This document shows, piece by piece, positions 1 to 10,399 of a stretch of 64,000 nucleotides of DNA. The stretch is from an uncultured Collinsella sp. (GTDB taxonomy: Bacteria > Actinomycetota > Coriobacteriia > Coriobacteriales > Coriobacteriaceae): the NCBI GenBank assembly GCA_900540995.1, contig UQHO01000005.1, forward strand, positions 21,556 through 85,555, written 5' to 3'. The notes under the pieces are model-generated. The model had not been told where the DNA came from. It saw only the letters and a program-made list of their open reading frames with translations, and made no database searches. The position numbers and the translations under genes were made by a program. Numbering within the stretch: position 1 is the stretch's first letter; every line of letters begins with the position of its first letter.

Positions 1-161
1 CCTGGCGCTATAAGTCGTGCGAGCGCAAAAACCGTTACGACACACGCGCCGAAGCCGAGGCCGTTATGGCCGACTGCGAAAACCGCGGACGGCGTGGTTT
101 GGCCTGCTACAAATGCGAATACTGCGGCGGCTGGCACCTGACGTCGCACCCTTGGAAATAG
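1..161 (+). CDS. Small Cys-rich zinc-ribbon-like protein, 5' end outside the window
   Basis: An open frame enters from the left edge (first full codon at base 3) and stops at TAG 159-161, leaving 52 visible residues. It is rich in Arg and Glu, has one Cys early (SCERK) and ends with the pattern KCEYCGGWHLTSHP. A C-x-x-C followed by GWHLTS is typical of short zinc-binding proteins common in Actinobacteria and their phages, whose role is not established. The start codon is outside the window, so full length and operon context are unknown. It converges on rsmJ. Confidence 0.65.
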   Translation, partial: WRYKSCERKNRYDTRAEAEAVMADCENRGRRGLACYKCEYCGGWHLTSHPWK

Positions 162-209
162 ACCCCGCATCGGCACGGCGCTGGCGAAGCGCCAGCCATC
201 GTGCACAAG

Positions 210-914
210 CTACGGGCGCGGCGGCACCAAAACATCGTAACGAACGGCCTTGCCCGCAAGCTGATAGCTCGGCTTAACGCCGGCAAGCAGCGGCCCCTTC
301 ACCGGTCGCTTGATAACGACCTTGCGCGGGTGCACCGCAAGCGCAGCTTCGACCAGCGTCTCCTCGTCGGCGCACGGCTGCTCCAGATGGTGCAAGAGCT
401 GAAACTTCTTTTTCACCGCCGCGCTCTTGGTGCGCTCGGGAAACATGGGGTCCAGATACACCACGTCGGGAGCCGCGAGCTCGCCTTGCTCGACCAGCTC
501 GGCAGTCTGGTTCAGGCCGGCAATGCTGTCTTCGCCCGCATGTAAGCGCATGCGTGCCACGGCAGTCGCAAGCGCCGGATCATCCGCCGCGCGTTCCAAA
601 GCATCTTGGAGGAGCGCAGCAATCACGCAGTCCTGTTCATACAGATCGACGGTAAAGCCCGCGGCCGCCAGCAGCAGCGAATCCTCACCAAAGCCCGCCG
701 TGGCATCAATCGCCCATGGGCGCTCGATGCCTTTTGTGCGCGCAACCTTTACCAGCAGCTCTTGCTGCAGGCGGCCCTGCTTGAGTCGTGGCAGCATGCG
801 GCCAAAATCGGCGCGCAGTTCCATCGTGCCGTCGGTGAGCGTGAGGCCCTCGGACTTCCCGGTCAGCTCAAGCCCCGCGGCCCGAGCAACAGAAAAGGGA
901 TCGACGACGCCCAT
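210..914 (-). CDS. rsmJ: 16S rRNA (guanine(1516)-N(2))-methyltransferase RsmJ
   Basis: A 234-residue class I SAM-dependent methyltransferase that by family methylates G1516 in the 3' minor domain of 16S rRNA. The SAM-binding loop IDATAGFGED is near residue 70, and the catalytic-region motif VVYLDPMFPERTKSAAVKKK is in the second half; both are diagnostic of RsmJ (YhiQ). The start is placed at ATG 914 because AAGGAG lies 5 bases upstream; a GTG two codons earlier would overlap the ribosome-binding site. A small membrane-protein gene ends 63 bases upstream on the same strand and may be cotranscribed. Length is normal for the family. Confidence 0.9.
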   Translation of the reverse strand: MGVVDPFSVARAAGLELTGKSEGLTLTDGTMELRADFGRMLPRLKQGRLQQELLVKVARTKGIERPWAIDATAGFGEDSLLLAAAGFTVDLYEQDCVIAALLQDALERAADDPALATAVARMRLHAGEDSIAGLNQTAELVEQGELAAPDVVYLDPMFPERTKSAAVKKKFQLLHHLEQPCADEETLVEAALAVHPRKVVIKRPVKGPLLAGVKPSYQLAGKAVRYDVLVPPRP

Positions 915-977
915 GGACACTCCTTAACAAACAAAACGAATACATGGGCGCCATTCATGTCGGCACCCAACCGTCCG

Positions 978-1121
978 TTATTGTCCCACATGCGACATGG
1001 TCCACAGCATCCCAATGCAAAGCACCGCCATCAATCCCGTGCACACAGCAGCGATCACGGAATCACTCATGCGCCTTCCCAACGACCGCGCCTCACGTAC
1101 CTGCTCTGCTCCGTACATCAT
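978..1121 (-). CDS. 47-residue single-pass membrane protein
   Basis: A very short gene in the space upstream of rsmJ. It starts with two adjacent ATG codons (1121 and 1118) behind a strong GAAGGAGGAGCC ribosome-binding site and ends at TAA 978-980. The predicted protein has a basic, polar N-terminus (VREARSLGRRM) and one hydrophobic segment of about 20 residues (VIAAVCTGLMAVLCIGMLW). No family is recognised. The strong Shine-Dalgarno sequence, the codon use and the topology argue for a real gene. It runs in the same direction as rsmJ. Confidence 0.6.
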   Translation of the reverse strand: MMYGAEQVREARSLGRRMSDSVIAAVCTGLMAVLCIGMLWTMSHVGQ

Positions 1122-1274
1122 GGCTCCTCCTTCGGTCCAACTCTTACCATGGCCCCATCATCGCAACGCCGCGCATACGCTGCCATCGATTTGACTTACG
1201 CCCAGCTTTCCTTTTTGAAAGGTTGGGTTTGGCTGCGCGGGCTCAAAGCGCTTTCAGACGCACGCATCGCCGCG

Positions 1275-1303
1275 TTGAACTACAATGTGCTTCACCATAT
1301 GTG
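1275..1303 (+). promoter_or_regulatory. Candidate sigma-70 promoter for the 1354 gene
   Basis: TTGAAC (1275-1280) and TATGTG (1298-1303) are separated by 17 bases and lie about 50 bases upstream of the start at 1354. This is pattern matching only. Confidence 0.3.
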
Positions 1304-1353
1304 CAGCACATTGGGTGCGCCAAGTTGGCGTACTCGTATCGAAAGGACCAGCC

Positions 1354-1755
1354 ATGAGCTTCACTCGCAAGACACTCAAAATCCTTGCCCTCATCTATTT
1401 TGTTTTGGGCATCGCCAGCCTGGTTATCGGAATCGCCGGCATCGCGACCGGCAAGCTCGAGTCCACCTACGGACCGAACGCCATGCTCGCCGCGGTCGTG
1501 CTTATCGCCAAGGGTCTCATCGACCTCGCCGCGGGCGTTGCGGGCATCAAGGGCGCCAACAAGCCTTCGCAGGTGGATGGCGCGTTTAAGCTCGGCATCA
1601 TCGCCGCGGTCGCCACGATTGCGCAGGCCGTGCTCACGCTCCCCGCGTTCGGCGGCGACGCCATCAACTATGGTGCCTTTGTCATCGTGGTGTACGACCT
1701 GTTCTTTGTTCAGCAGGCACACGACGTCAAGGCCGAGAACAAGGATCGCCTGTAG
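1354..1755 (+). CDS. Uncharacterised four-helix membrane protein
   Basis: A 133-residue hydrophobic protein starting with MSFTRKTLK. The start is chosen because GAAAGGA precedes ATG 1354; a longer frame upstream lacks a ribosome-binding site and membrane character. About four hydrophobic stretches are visible, the first IYFVLGIASLVIGIAGIATG and the last around YGAFVIVVYDLFFV, followed by a charged tail. No catalytic motif is seen and no characterised family is recognised. It stands alone, with a candidate promoter upstream and a hairpin terminator downstream. Confidence 0.75.
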   Translation: MSFTRKTLKILALIYFVLGIASLVIGIAGIATGKLESTYGPNAMLAAVVLIAKGLIDLAAGVAGIKGANKPSQVDGAFKLGIIAAVATIAQAVLTLPAFGGDAINYGAFVIVVYDLFFVQQAHDVKAENKDRL

Positions 1756-1793
1756 GCGCTCGCTTCTCATAACCTCTACAGCCAAGCAACTAA

Positions 1794-1829
1794 AAAGGGC
1801 CGATCGCGCATCTCCGCGGTCGGCCCTTT
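1794..1829. terminator. Bidirectional intrinsic terminator
   Basis: A 15-bp stem (1794-1808 with 1815-1829, one G-U pair) around a 6-base loop, with A-runs on the left and T-runs on the right. It lies between the convergent 1354 gene and rlmA. The T-tract is better for leftward transcripts. Confidence 0.8.
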
Positions 1830-1883
1830 ACGTTTGCCCAGATAAAACCTACCAAAATAAACCTGTCCCTTTTTGGCAGGTTG

Positions 1884-2699
1884 TTAGCTGTGGCGGTACT
1901 CGGCGATGATGAAGTCGATGTCGGTTTGAAGGGTGTCCAAATTTGCCAGGCGCTCTTTGTCGGCGGGGCGCGTGCGGTAGTAGTAGGGCGTCATCTGAAA
2001 TACGGCTTCGACGTCGGCCTGGGTCTGGAGCGTAATATTCGCAGATACCCGCTGCGTTCCGACCAACTCGAGCTCGGTGGTCTTCGGCAGCTTCTCATCG
2101 TTAAGGTACGGCGTGTCGTAGAGTACCTCCTTGAGCCCAAACAGATGACGGGCGCCCGGCACCACGGTGTAGAGCGAGCCCTCGGGCGCCAGCACGCGGG
2201 CAAACTCACGCTCGTTAAAGGGAGCGAAGAGCTCGGTCACCATATCGAAGGCGCCATCAGCCACGGGGATATCCTTCATGTTGGCCACGAAGTAGGTCGC
2301 GTCGCCGCGCTTGGCGGCAAGGCGCACCATCTCTTTGCCCAGGTCGAAACCGTAAGCATCCACCCCCGGCACCGCGCCCATGGCGCTGGTGTAGTAGCCC
2401 TCGCCGCAGCAAATATCGAGCAGCGTCATGGGGCCGTTCGTAGACGCAGCGCACCCAGCCGCCCGCTCACGCACCAGCTCGACCATTGCATCGCGCAACG
2501 GCGCATAGTAGCCACGGTTTAGAAAGTCACGACGACTACGCGCCTGCGACTTAGAATCGCCCATAGAGTCGCCGCTCTTGGACGAGCGCAGTAGGTACAG
2601 ATAACCCTCGCGCGCACGGTCAAACCGGTGTCCGCCCGCGCATGCAGCACCACGCTCGTCGTCCACCAGCGGCTCATGGCAAACGGGACACAACAACAT
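1884..2699 (-). CDS. rlmA: 23S rRNA guanine-N1-methyltransferase, RlmA family
   Basis: A 271-residue protein with an N-terminal zinc finger (CPVC near residue 4, then C and H in ACAGGHRFD) and a class I SAM-methyltransferase domain (LLDICCGEGYY near residue 100, the glycine-rich SAM loop). This layout is that of RlmA(I)/RlmA(II), which methylate G745 or G748 in helix 35 of 23S rRNA; in actinobacteria the G748 enzyme (TlrB-like) can give macrolide tolerance. The sequence alone does not settle which base is modified. ATG 2699 is preceded by AAGGAG. It appears to be transcribed alone. Confidence 0.85.
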   Translation of the reverse strand: MLLCPVCHEPLVDDERGAACAGGHRFDRAREGYLYLLRSSKSGDSMGDSKSQARSRRDFLNRGYYAPLRDAMVELVRERAAGCAASTNGPMTLLDICCGEGYYTSAMGAVPGVDAYGFDLGKEMVRLAAKRGDATYFVANMKDIPVADGAFDMVTELFAPFNEREFARVLAPEGSLYTVVPGARHLFGLKEVLYDTPYLNDEKLPKTTELELVGTQRVSANITLQTQADVEAVFQMTPYYYRTRPADKERLANLDTLQTDIDFIIAEYRHS

Positions 2700-2754
2700 G
2701 GCAACTCCTTAGCGCGACAACACAACGTCCACCATTGTCGCACGCCTTCCCCAC

Positions 2755-2812
2755 CTAGTCATTAGAGACGTTCTTGAATGACTAGTCGTTTAAGAACGCC
2801 CCCAACGGCTAG
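2755..2812. repeat. Intergenic hairpin repeat, family A (copy 1)
   Basis: Imperfect 21-base arms at 2755-2775 and 2792-2812 enclose the loop GAATGACTAGTCGTTT. The same structure with a near-identical loop recurs at 28381-28437. It lies between rlmA and the MATE gene. Confidence 0.7.
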
Positions 2813-2876
2813 TCGATTAGGAGTATCATCGTCTGCGCAAATAAGCACGAAAGAGCATATTAGAGATTGAGAGCGT

Positions 2877-4259
2877 ATGGCCGATACCGTATCTAAGCAC
2901 ATTGACATGACCACCGGATCGCTGTGGCGCAATATTCCCCTGTTCGCCTTCCCCGTGGCCGCCACGAGCATCTTGGAGCAGCTGTCGAATCTCATCGCCA
3001 CGGTCATCATCGGTAACTTCTCGGGCGACCAGGGAACCCTCGCCATGGCGGCGGTCGGCTCCAATGTTCCGCTTACCAGTCTTATGCTCAACCTGTTTAT
3101 TGGCATGTCGCTTGGCTCCAACGTGGTCATCGCCAACGCTATCGGCCGCAACGATCAGAACATGGTCAAACGCGCCGTCCATACCTCAATTTTAATGGCG
3201 CTCGTGGGCTTTGTCGTCATCGCACTGGGCGAGATCTTTGCCGAGCCCATGCTCGCCGCGCTCAACGTTCCCGCCGAAACCATGCCGCTCGCCTCGCTCT
3301 ACCTACGCGTCTTTTTGCTCAGCATGCCCTCGATCTTGCTCTACAACTTTGAGGCCGCGATCTTCCGCTCCGTCGGCATCACCCGCATGCCGCTGCAGGC
3401 GCTTGCCGTGTCCACCGTCCTCAACATTGGCCTGGACCTTATCTTTGTCCCCGTACTCCACTGGGGCGTCGCGGGCGTCGCCATCGCCACCGCCATCGCC
3501 TACACCGTCAGCGCCGCTACGCTCTTTATCCGCCTGCTCAAGACCGACTCCGTCGTCCGCGTCACCCTACGCGACCTAGCTATCGACCCCGTCGCCCTCA
3601 AGCGCATCGTCAAAATCGGCCTGCCCGCCGGAATCCAAAGCGCCGTCTTTGCCGTCGCCAACATCATCATCCAGTCTGCCATCAACAGCCTGGGCACCGA
3701 GGTCATGGCGGCATCGAGCGCCGCCATGAGCCTGGAGTACGTGTGTTACAACCTGCTCAACAGCTTTAGCCAGGCGTGCACCACCTTTGTGGGACAAAAT
3801 CACGGCGCCCGCCAGATCGACCGCTGCACCAAGACGCTCAAGGTCTGCTTGGTCGAAGGCGGTATCGTTGCACTCACCACGATCATCGTTATTGTCGGCC
3901 TGGGGCGCGAAATCTTGTCGCTGTTCAATAGCGATCCCAACATCGTCTCAATCGGCTATATCCGCGTGTGCTCGATCTTCCCGGCGTACGCCTTTAGCAT
4001 GTTCTACGAAAACATGTCAGGCTACCTGCGCGGCTTTGGTATCTCGCTCACGCCCGCCCTCATCACCATGATCTGCGTCTGCGGTATCCGCTTCTATTGG
4101 GTGTTCTGCGTGTTCCCGCATTTCCGCACCTTTGCAAACATCATGATGGTCTACCCCATCAGCCTGGGCACCACGGCGTTCTTTATGGTCGTTGCGGTAC
4201 TACTTTGCCACCCGGCACGCACCTATCGCGCCACCCAAGCCAAAGTGACAGCCCGCTAA
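2877..4259 (+). CDS. MATE family efflux transporter
   Basis: A 460-residue integral membrane protein with about 12 hydrophobic segments arranged as two homologous halves. The N-terminal half opens with LWRNIPLFAFPVAATSILEQ and an early VIIGNFSG, as in NorM/DinF-type MATE proteins. The family exports cationic drugs or metabolites in exchange for Na+ or H+; the substrate here is unknown. The ATG at 2877 is taken with a weak purine-rich GAGAG upstream. The gene is convergent with a LysR regulator whose target is more likely the divergent EamA gene. Confidence 0.92.
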   Translation: MADTVSKHIDMTTGSLWRNIPLFAFPVAATSILEQLSNLIATVIIGNFSGDQGTLAMAAVGSNVPLTSLMLNLFIGMSLGSNVVIANAIGRNDQNMVKRAVHTSILMALVGFVVIALGEIFAEPMLAALNVPAETMPLASLYLRVFLLSMPSILLYNFEAAIFRSVGITRMPLQALAVSTVLNIGLDLIFVPVLHWGVAGVAIATAIAYTVSAATLFIRLLKTDSVVRVTLRDLAIDPVALKRIVKIGLPAGIQSAVFAVANIIIQSAINSLGTEVMAASSAAMSLEYVCYNLLNSFSQACTTFVGQNHGARQIDRCTKTLKVCLVEGGIVALTTIIVIVGLGREILSLFNSDPNIVSIGYIRVCSIFPAYAFSMFYENMSGYLRGFGISLTPALITMICVCGIRFYWVFCVFPHFRTFANIMMVYPISLGTTAFFMVVAVLLCHPARTYRATQAKVTAR

Positions 4260-4286
4260 ACACCGCACCCAACGTCACGCCAGTCA

Positions 4287-5153
4287 TTAATTGACAATAT
4301 GCGAGCTCATATAGTCGATAAAGCGCCTCGTGGCGATGGGCATGGTGTCCCAGCTGCGCCAGGCGGCCACCACGTCGCGCGAGGGGGCATGCACGATGGG
4401 CCGCACATGAATATCGGCTTGCACGCCCTCTACAGTACGACGGTAGAGCATGCTCACGCCCAGGCCCTCCTCCACCATCGCCATGATGGTGTAGTCGTCG
4501 GTCACCTCACTCGTCACGTGCGGCGACAGCCCATGCGCGGCAAACGCATCGAGCACTAGGCTCTGCTCGCCCTCGTCCAGCAGCACAAACGGCTCGGACG
4601 CTAGGTCGGCGAGCGTTACCTTTTCCTTTGCCGCCAGCGGATGCGCTGCCGGCAACAGCGCAACCAACTCGTCGTGATAGACCACGCGCTTCTCGAGCCC
4701 GGCGGTAAAACCGCGCGCCGTAAAGCAAAAGTCAACCACGCCGTCGTGCACCCACTGGGCGTTGCGCGTGTAATCGCCCTGCTTGAGGGTAAAGTGCACG
4801 CCCGGATGCAGAGCCCCAAAGTCGCGGATCACACGCGGCAGTACGGTACGACTCACGTTGGTAAACGTCGCGATACGAATATCAGTCGAGGAAAGCCCCA
4901 TCAGCTCCTGGCGCTTGCCCTCAAGCTCGGCCTCGGCAGTTACGATTTGGCGCAGATACGGCAGGTACTGCTTGCCGTCGCGCGTAAGCGAGACACCTTG
5001 CTTACCGCGCTCGATAAGCGTGGTGCCCAGCTCGCGCTCGAGCGCCTTGACGGCCTGGCTCACCGCACTTTGCGTATAGCCCAACTCGTCGGCCGCACCC
5101 TTAAGACTGCCGCAATCGACCACCATACAAACAATCTGATACCGCGATGCCAT
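4287..5153 (-). CDS. LysR family transcriptional regulator
   Basis: 288 residues. The N-terminal winged helix-turn-helix is clear (GSLKGAADELGYTQSAVSQA, residues about 15-34), followed by the linker helix and a two-lobed periplasmic-binding-like effector domain. ATG 5153 follows GGAGGCACG. It is transcribed divergently from the EamA-type transporter at 5312, with 158 bp between them, the usual LysR arrangement; it therefore probably controls that transporter and itself. The inducer cannot be predicted. Confidence 0.92.
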   Translation of the reverse strand: MASRYQIVCMVVDCGSLKGAADELGYTQSAVSQAVKALERELGTTLIERGKQGVSLTRDGKQYLPYLRQIVTAEAELEGKRQELMGLSSTDIRIATFTNVSRTVLPRVIRDFGALHPGVHFTLKQGDYTRNAQWVHDGVVDFCFTARGFTAGLEKRVVYHDELVALLPAAHPLAAKEKVTLADLASEPFVLLDEGEQSLVLDAFAAHGLSPHVTSEVTDDYTIMAMVEEGLGVSMLYRRTVEGVQADIHVRPIVHAPSRDVVAAWRSWDTMPIATRRFIDYMSSHIVN

Positions 5154-5311
5154 CGTGCCTCCACATCAATGCAGCCGTAAAACGTTTTGCCAGGTTTTTT
5201 TCTGTCAACATTAGCATTTCTTAATCATACTGAAGATACATTCGCTTTACTACATCCACATCTGGGAGCAGAATCCTTTTTGCGAAACCGTTCTGTAACA
5301 AAAGGAGTCCC

Positions 5312-6214
5312 ATGGATCGCAAAAAAGCAATCGCGCTCTCATTTTCCGTTCCCGTCGCATGGGGCTTTTCGTATCCCCTCATGAAGATCGGCATGGACAG
5401 CATGAACGCCACGAGCATCGTCGCGCTACGCTGCATCATCGCCTTTGCGGCCTGCCTGTTGCTCTTCCACAAGCGCGCGTTCCGCATCAACCGCGACCTT
5501 ATGGTTCGCGCCGCCATCATCGGCGCCATCATGGCAACCGAGCTCACCTGCATGTGCCTGGGCTCCAGCCTCACCTCTGCCTCCACTGCCGGCTTTTTGC
5601 AGAGCCTGACGGTCGTAATCGTGCCGTTTGCCAACGCCGCCCTGCTGCGCCGTGCCCCCGAGCGCAAAGTGCTCGTCGGCACCGCCATCGTCACCTGCGG
5701 CATGCTGCTGCTCTCGGGCGCCGACTTTACCAGCCTGAATCCCGGTGCGATCATCATGCTGCTCTCGGCCTTTATCTATGCCAGCCACATTATCGTGGCC
5801 AAGCGCTTTGTCGAAGAAGTCGACCCGCTGGCTCTGGGCGTTTGGCAGCTGGGCTTCGGCGGATTATTCTCGGGTATCGCCGCATTCACCTTTGGCGGTT
5901 TCACGCTTCCCGGCACGCCCAGCGAGATCGTGGTCGTCGTTGTGCTCGCACTCATCTGCTCTGCCTACGGCTTTATCACCCAGACGCTCGTTCAGCCCCA
6001 CGTGCCAGCCGAGACCACCGGCTTCGCCTTCTCGCTCGAGCCGGTCTGCTCCGCCGTCTTCTCGTTCTTCCTGGTCGGCGAGGTCCTGAGCCCCATCGCA
6101 TTCTTTGGCGCCGCCCTCATCCTCACCGGCGTCATGGTTGCAACCGTCGAGCTTCCGCGCCTTCGCGCACATGGACAGGCTCGTATGGCAGGAGCGCCCG
6201 AACGCACCTCGTAG
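5312..6214 (+). CDS. EamA/DMT family transporter
   Basis: A 300-residue protein of about 10 TM segments made of two EamA repeats; the first begins with PVAWGFSYPLMKIGMDSM and each half carries the conserved small-residue helices of the drug/metabolite transporter superfamily. Such proteins usually export amino acids or metabolites. AAAGGAG lies 7 bases upstream of ATG 5312. The divergent LysR gene at 4287-5153 is the likely regulator. The C-terminus ends in a short basic cytoplasmic tail. Confidence 0.9.
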   Translation: MDRKKAIALSFSVPVAWGFSYPLMKIGMDSMNATSIVALRCIIAFAACLLLFHKRAFRINRDLMVRAAIIGAIMATELTCMCLGSSLTSASTAGFLQSLTVVIVPFANAALLRRAPERKVLVGTAIVTCGMLLLSGADFTSLNPGAIIMLLSAFIYASHIIVAKRFVEEVDPLALGVWQLGFGGLFSGIAAFTFGGFTLPGTPSEIVVVVVLALICSAYGFITQTLVQPHVPAETTGFAFSLEPVCSAVFSFFLVGEVLSPIAFFGAALILTGVMVATVELPRLRAHGQARMAGAPERTS

Positions 6215-6302
6215 ACCCCGCTCTTCATGCAGCCGCGGCATAAAGGCAACCGGTGCGCCTTTACAATAGATGCCAACAGAGCATCTGCCATAAAGGAGCC
6301 CC

Positions 6303-7028
6303 ATGGACACCGCAACTCGCGACCGCAACATAGCAACTTGGTTGGGCGATGCGCCGCAGCCGGTACGCGACACTACGAACCAGCTGCTCGAGCGCATCGT
6401 CCTTTTGCGTGCCGAGCAAACCATCTACCCGGCACAAGACGACATCCTCAATGCCCTCGCCTACACGCCGGCCGACCAGGTCAAGGTTGTCATCTTGGGT
6501 CAAGACCCCTATCACGGACCCAACCAGGCAATGGGACTGTCGTTCTCGGTCCCCGCGACGCAAACCAAGTTGCCGCCGAGCCTGCGCAACATCTATAAGG
6601 AGCTCAAAGCCGATCTAGGCTGCCCCATTCCCGCCACGGGAGACCTAACCCCATGGGCGCAACAGGGCATCCTGCTCCTCAACACTACGCTCACCGTGCG
6701 CGAGCATGCCGCGAACTCGCACGCCAAACTGGGCTGGAGCACCCTGACCGACTACGTTATCGAACGCTGCTGCCAGCTGCCCCAACCGGTAGTCTTTTTG
6801 GCATGGGGCCGCTTTGCCCAGCAGATGGTCGAAGGCAAGCTCGCCGCTACCGGCGCGGGCAAGGCAACCGGCAAGTTCTGCCTGGCCTCTACGCACCCCT
6901 CGCCGCTTTCGGCCAACCGTGCCACGGCAGAACTCCCCGCTTTTATGGGGTCGCGCCCCTTCTCTGCCGCCAATCGGCTACTCGAACAGCACGGCTCGAC
7001 CCCCGTCAACTGGACTTGCCTCGGCTAA
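6303..7028 (+). CDS. ung: Uracil-DNA glycosylase, family 1
   Basis: A 241-residue enzyme that removes uracil from DNA as the first step of base-excision repair. The catalytic motif GQDPYHG (general base Asp68) and the downstream HPSPLSANR loop are both present; family 1 enzymes usually have HPSPLSAHR, so the His/Asn position differs slightly. Length and motif spacing are normal. ATG 6303 follows AAAGGAG. It ends 15 bases before a strong terminator shared with the convergent SDR gene. Confidence 0.96.
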   Translation: MDTATRDRNIATWLGDAPQPVRDTTNQLLERIVLLRAEQTIYPAQDDILNALAYTPADQVKVVILGQDPYHGPNQAMGLSFSVPATQTKLPPSLRNIYKELKADLGCPIPATGDLTPWAQQGILLLNTTLTVREHAANSHAKLGWSTLTDYVIERCCQLPQPVVFLAWGRFAQQMVEGKLAATGAGKATGKFCLASTHPSPLSANRATAELPAFMGSRPFSAANRLLEQHGSTPVNWTCLG

Positions 7029-7043
7029 AAATCGATACATCAA

Positions 7044-7079
7044 AAAACGCGCCCGATGGCTTTCCGCCGGGCGCGTTTT
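7044..7079. terminator. Bidirectional terminator between ung and the SDR gene
   Basis: A perfect 12-bp stem, AAAACGCGCCCG with CGGGCGCGTTTT (7044-7055, 7068-7079), with a 12-base loop and A/T flanks on both sides. It abuts the SDR stop codon. Confidence 0.9.
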
Positions 7080-7760
7080 CTATTCGGGCCATATAAATTG
7101 TGTGCGACCGGCCTCGCCGCCATCGATCAACAGACTCTGTCCGGTCATAAACCGGTTGGTCACGCCCACAAAGTAGATCCACTCGGCGATCTCTTGGGCG
7201 GTGGCCCAGCGTTTAAGCGGCGTGAGCTCCATAATCTGGTTCCACAGGTGCTCGTCTTCCATCACGCAACGGTTGAGCGGCGTGATAACGCCGCCCGGGT
7301 CCACACTGTTGGCGATGGCCTGCGGTGCCAGGCGGTTTGCAAGGTTCTTGGTGTAGGCGATAACGCCGCCCTTGCTAGCGGCATAGGCGGGAAACTCCGA
7401 TCCCGTATGCCCGCTCGCCGACCCCACATTGACCACGGATTTGATAGCCGGCGCCGGCTTGGCGGCAAGCCCCTCTTCCACAAAGGCGTAGCGCTCGGTC
7501 ACGTTAATGGTGCCACGCAGGTTGGCGGCGATGTCGTCGGCCGAATCCTGCGTGCCGGCAACGTTCACGATCACCTGGGGCTCAAGGTCGCTTGGAAACG
7601 AGTCCGGCTCGCGGACATCAACAATCAGATGGCGGTAGCGCTCGTGTTCGATCGCCGCCGGCAGCAGATCAAAGCCCACGACCTCGTGGCCCTCATCCAA
7701 AAAGCGCTGCACGCACGCGGCTCCGATACCGCCCGAAGCGCCCGTGATCAAAACCCGCAT
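7080..7760 (-). CDS. Short-chain dehydrogenase/reductase (SDR)
   Basis: A 226-residue classical SDR. It has the Rossmann nucleotide loop TGASGGIG at residues 6-13, NVAG in the strand-4 motif and the catalytic Y-x-x-x-K as YAASK, with a Ser upstream (VNVGSASG). The acidic residue after strand 2 (FDLLP) suggests NAD(H) preference, which is an inference. The substrate is unknown. ATG 7760 follows AGGAGC. It starts 9 bases after the VUT-family transporter gene ends, so the two are probably one operon. Confidence 0.9.
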   Translation of the reverse strand: MRVLITGASGGIGAACVQRFLDEGHEVVGFDLLPAAIEHERYRHLIVDVREPDSFPSDLEPQVIVNVAGTQDSADDIAANLRGTINVTERYAFVEEGLAAKPAPAIKSVVNVGSASGHTGSEFPAYAASKGGVIAYTKNLANRLAPQAIANSVDPGGVITPLNRCVMEDEHLWNQIMELTPLKRWATAQEIAEWIYFVGVTNRFMTGQSLLIDGGEAGRTQFIWPE

Positions 7761-7769
7761 ACTTGCTCC

Positions 7770-8492
7770 TTAGGCGGTTGCGTGGCGCTCGAGGTACTCG
7801 GAGCCCACATTCTCGCGCTCCCAGCCGCGCACGACCTTGTAGCCCACGGGACTCAGGAAGACCTCGCACAGCAGCTCGGCGACGGCGCCCGTCAGCGAGC
7901 ACATAAGAACCTGCACCCAGGTCCAGCCAAAGAACGTGTGGCTCACCACAATGGCAAAGACCAGGTTGTCGATAAACTGACCAACGCCCGTGGAGACATA
8001 GGAGCGGAAGGCAAAGCTCGCAAAATTATTCTTTTTGAGCATGCGGCCGAGCGACTGGTTGAGCGTGGAGTTAACCACGGCAGAAACGAGCATGGCAAGC
8101 GACGAGCCAAGCACCACGTACCAGGTGCCGCCGATGGTGGCGTTAAGGGCAGTGTTGACCTCGATCATGCCGGTGTCGTAGTAGGCGCCCCACATGCCGG
8201 GCGTTAGCGAGCATGCCCAAAAGCACAAGCTCACGGCCAGGTTAACCAGCAGCGCGAGGATAGAGATTTTGATGGATGCCTTGGCGCCAAAGCGCTTGCA
8301 GATCATGTCCTGGCACAAAAACGAGACCCAGCTCACCACAAAGCCGCAATCGAGCGCCAGATACGGCAGACTGATGAGCTCTTTGTTGGCCAGCAGGTTC
8401 ATCATGATGACGCTCACGAAAAACAGCGAAACCGTTGCCGCGGGAATGCTCCGCAACAGGACCTTGTAGTCCTCCATGACCTTCTTGATCAT
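7770..8492 (-). CDS. VUT (DUF165) family transporter, possible queuosine-precursor importer
   Basis: 240 residues with six hydrophobic helices and the VUT-family features LDCGFVVSWVSFLCQDMICKRFG and an ending around EVFLSPVGYKVVRGWE. Family members such as YhhQ import queuosine precursors (preQ0/preQ1), but no queuosine genes are adjacent, so the substrate is an inference. The start at 8492 follows AAAGGAG. A 7-bp stem hairpin lies 28 bases upstream of the start codon. It is first in an apparent operon with the SDR gene. Confidence 0.85.
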   Translation of the reverse strand: MIKKVMEDYKVLLRSIPAATVSLFFVSVIMMNLLANKELISLPYLALDCGFVVSWVSFLCQDMICKRFGAKASIKISILALLVNLAVSLCFWACSLTPGMWGAYYDTGMIEVNTALNATIGGTWYVVLGSSLAMLVSAVVNSTLNQSLGRMLKKNNFASFAFRSYVSTGVGQFIDNLVFAIVVSHTFFGWTWVQVLMCSLTGAVAELLCEVFLSPVGYKVVRGWERENVGSEYLERHATA

Positions 8493-8519
8493 TATGTACT
8501 CCTTTGGTTTTAGGTTTAA

Positions 8520-8548
8520 CGAGCAGGATATCGGACCCGAACTGCTCG
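8520..8548 (-). promoter_or_regulatory. 5'-leader hairpin of the VUT transporter gene
   Basis: CGAGCAG and CTGCTCG form a 7-bp stem with a 15-base loop in the untranslated leader, just before CCAAAGGAG. The position fits translational control. It does not match the preQ1 riboswitch consensus as I know it. Confidence 0.4.
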
Positions 8549-8648
8549 GACGCCCCGGTCTTGAGACGACGGTGGGTATGATAGCCGCTCACACGGCATC
8601 AGGCAAGCAAACGGCGCGGCAGCCCCGCAGGGCCACCACGCCGATGCG

Positions 8649-10262
<1,614 letters not shown>

Positions 10263-10399
10263 GCGGATCCTTTCTTGCATTGAGTGCATTACGTCGATGT
10301 AACCGCATTATTGTAGCCGCGAAATCCCGATCTAGGGCGCCTATCAGGACAAATTCATCAGTCAGGGCCCGGGCAGCCGGCCCAATCCGAATTTGTCTC

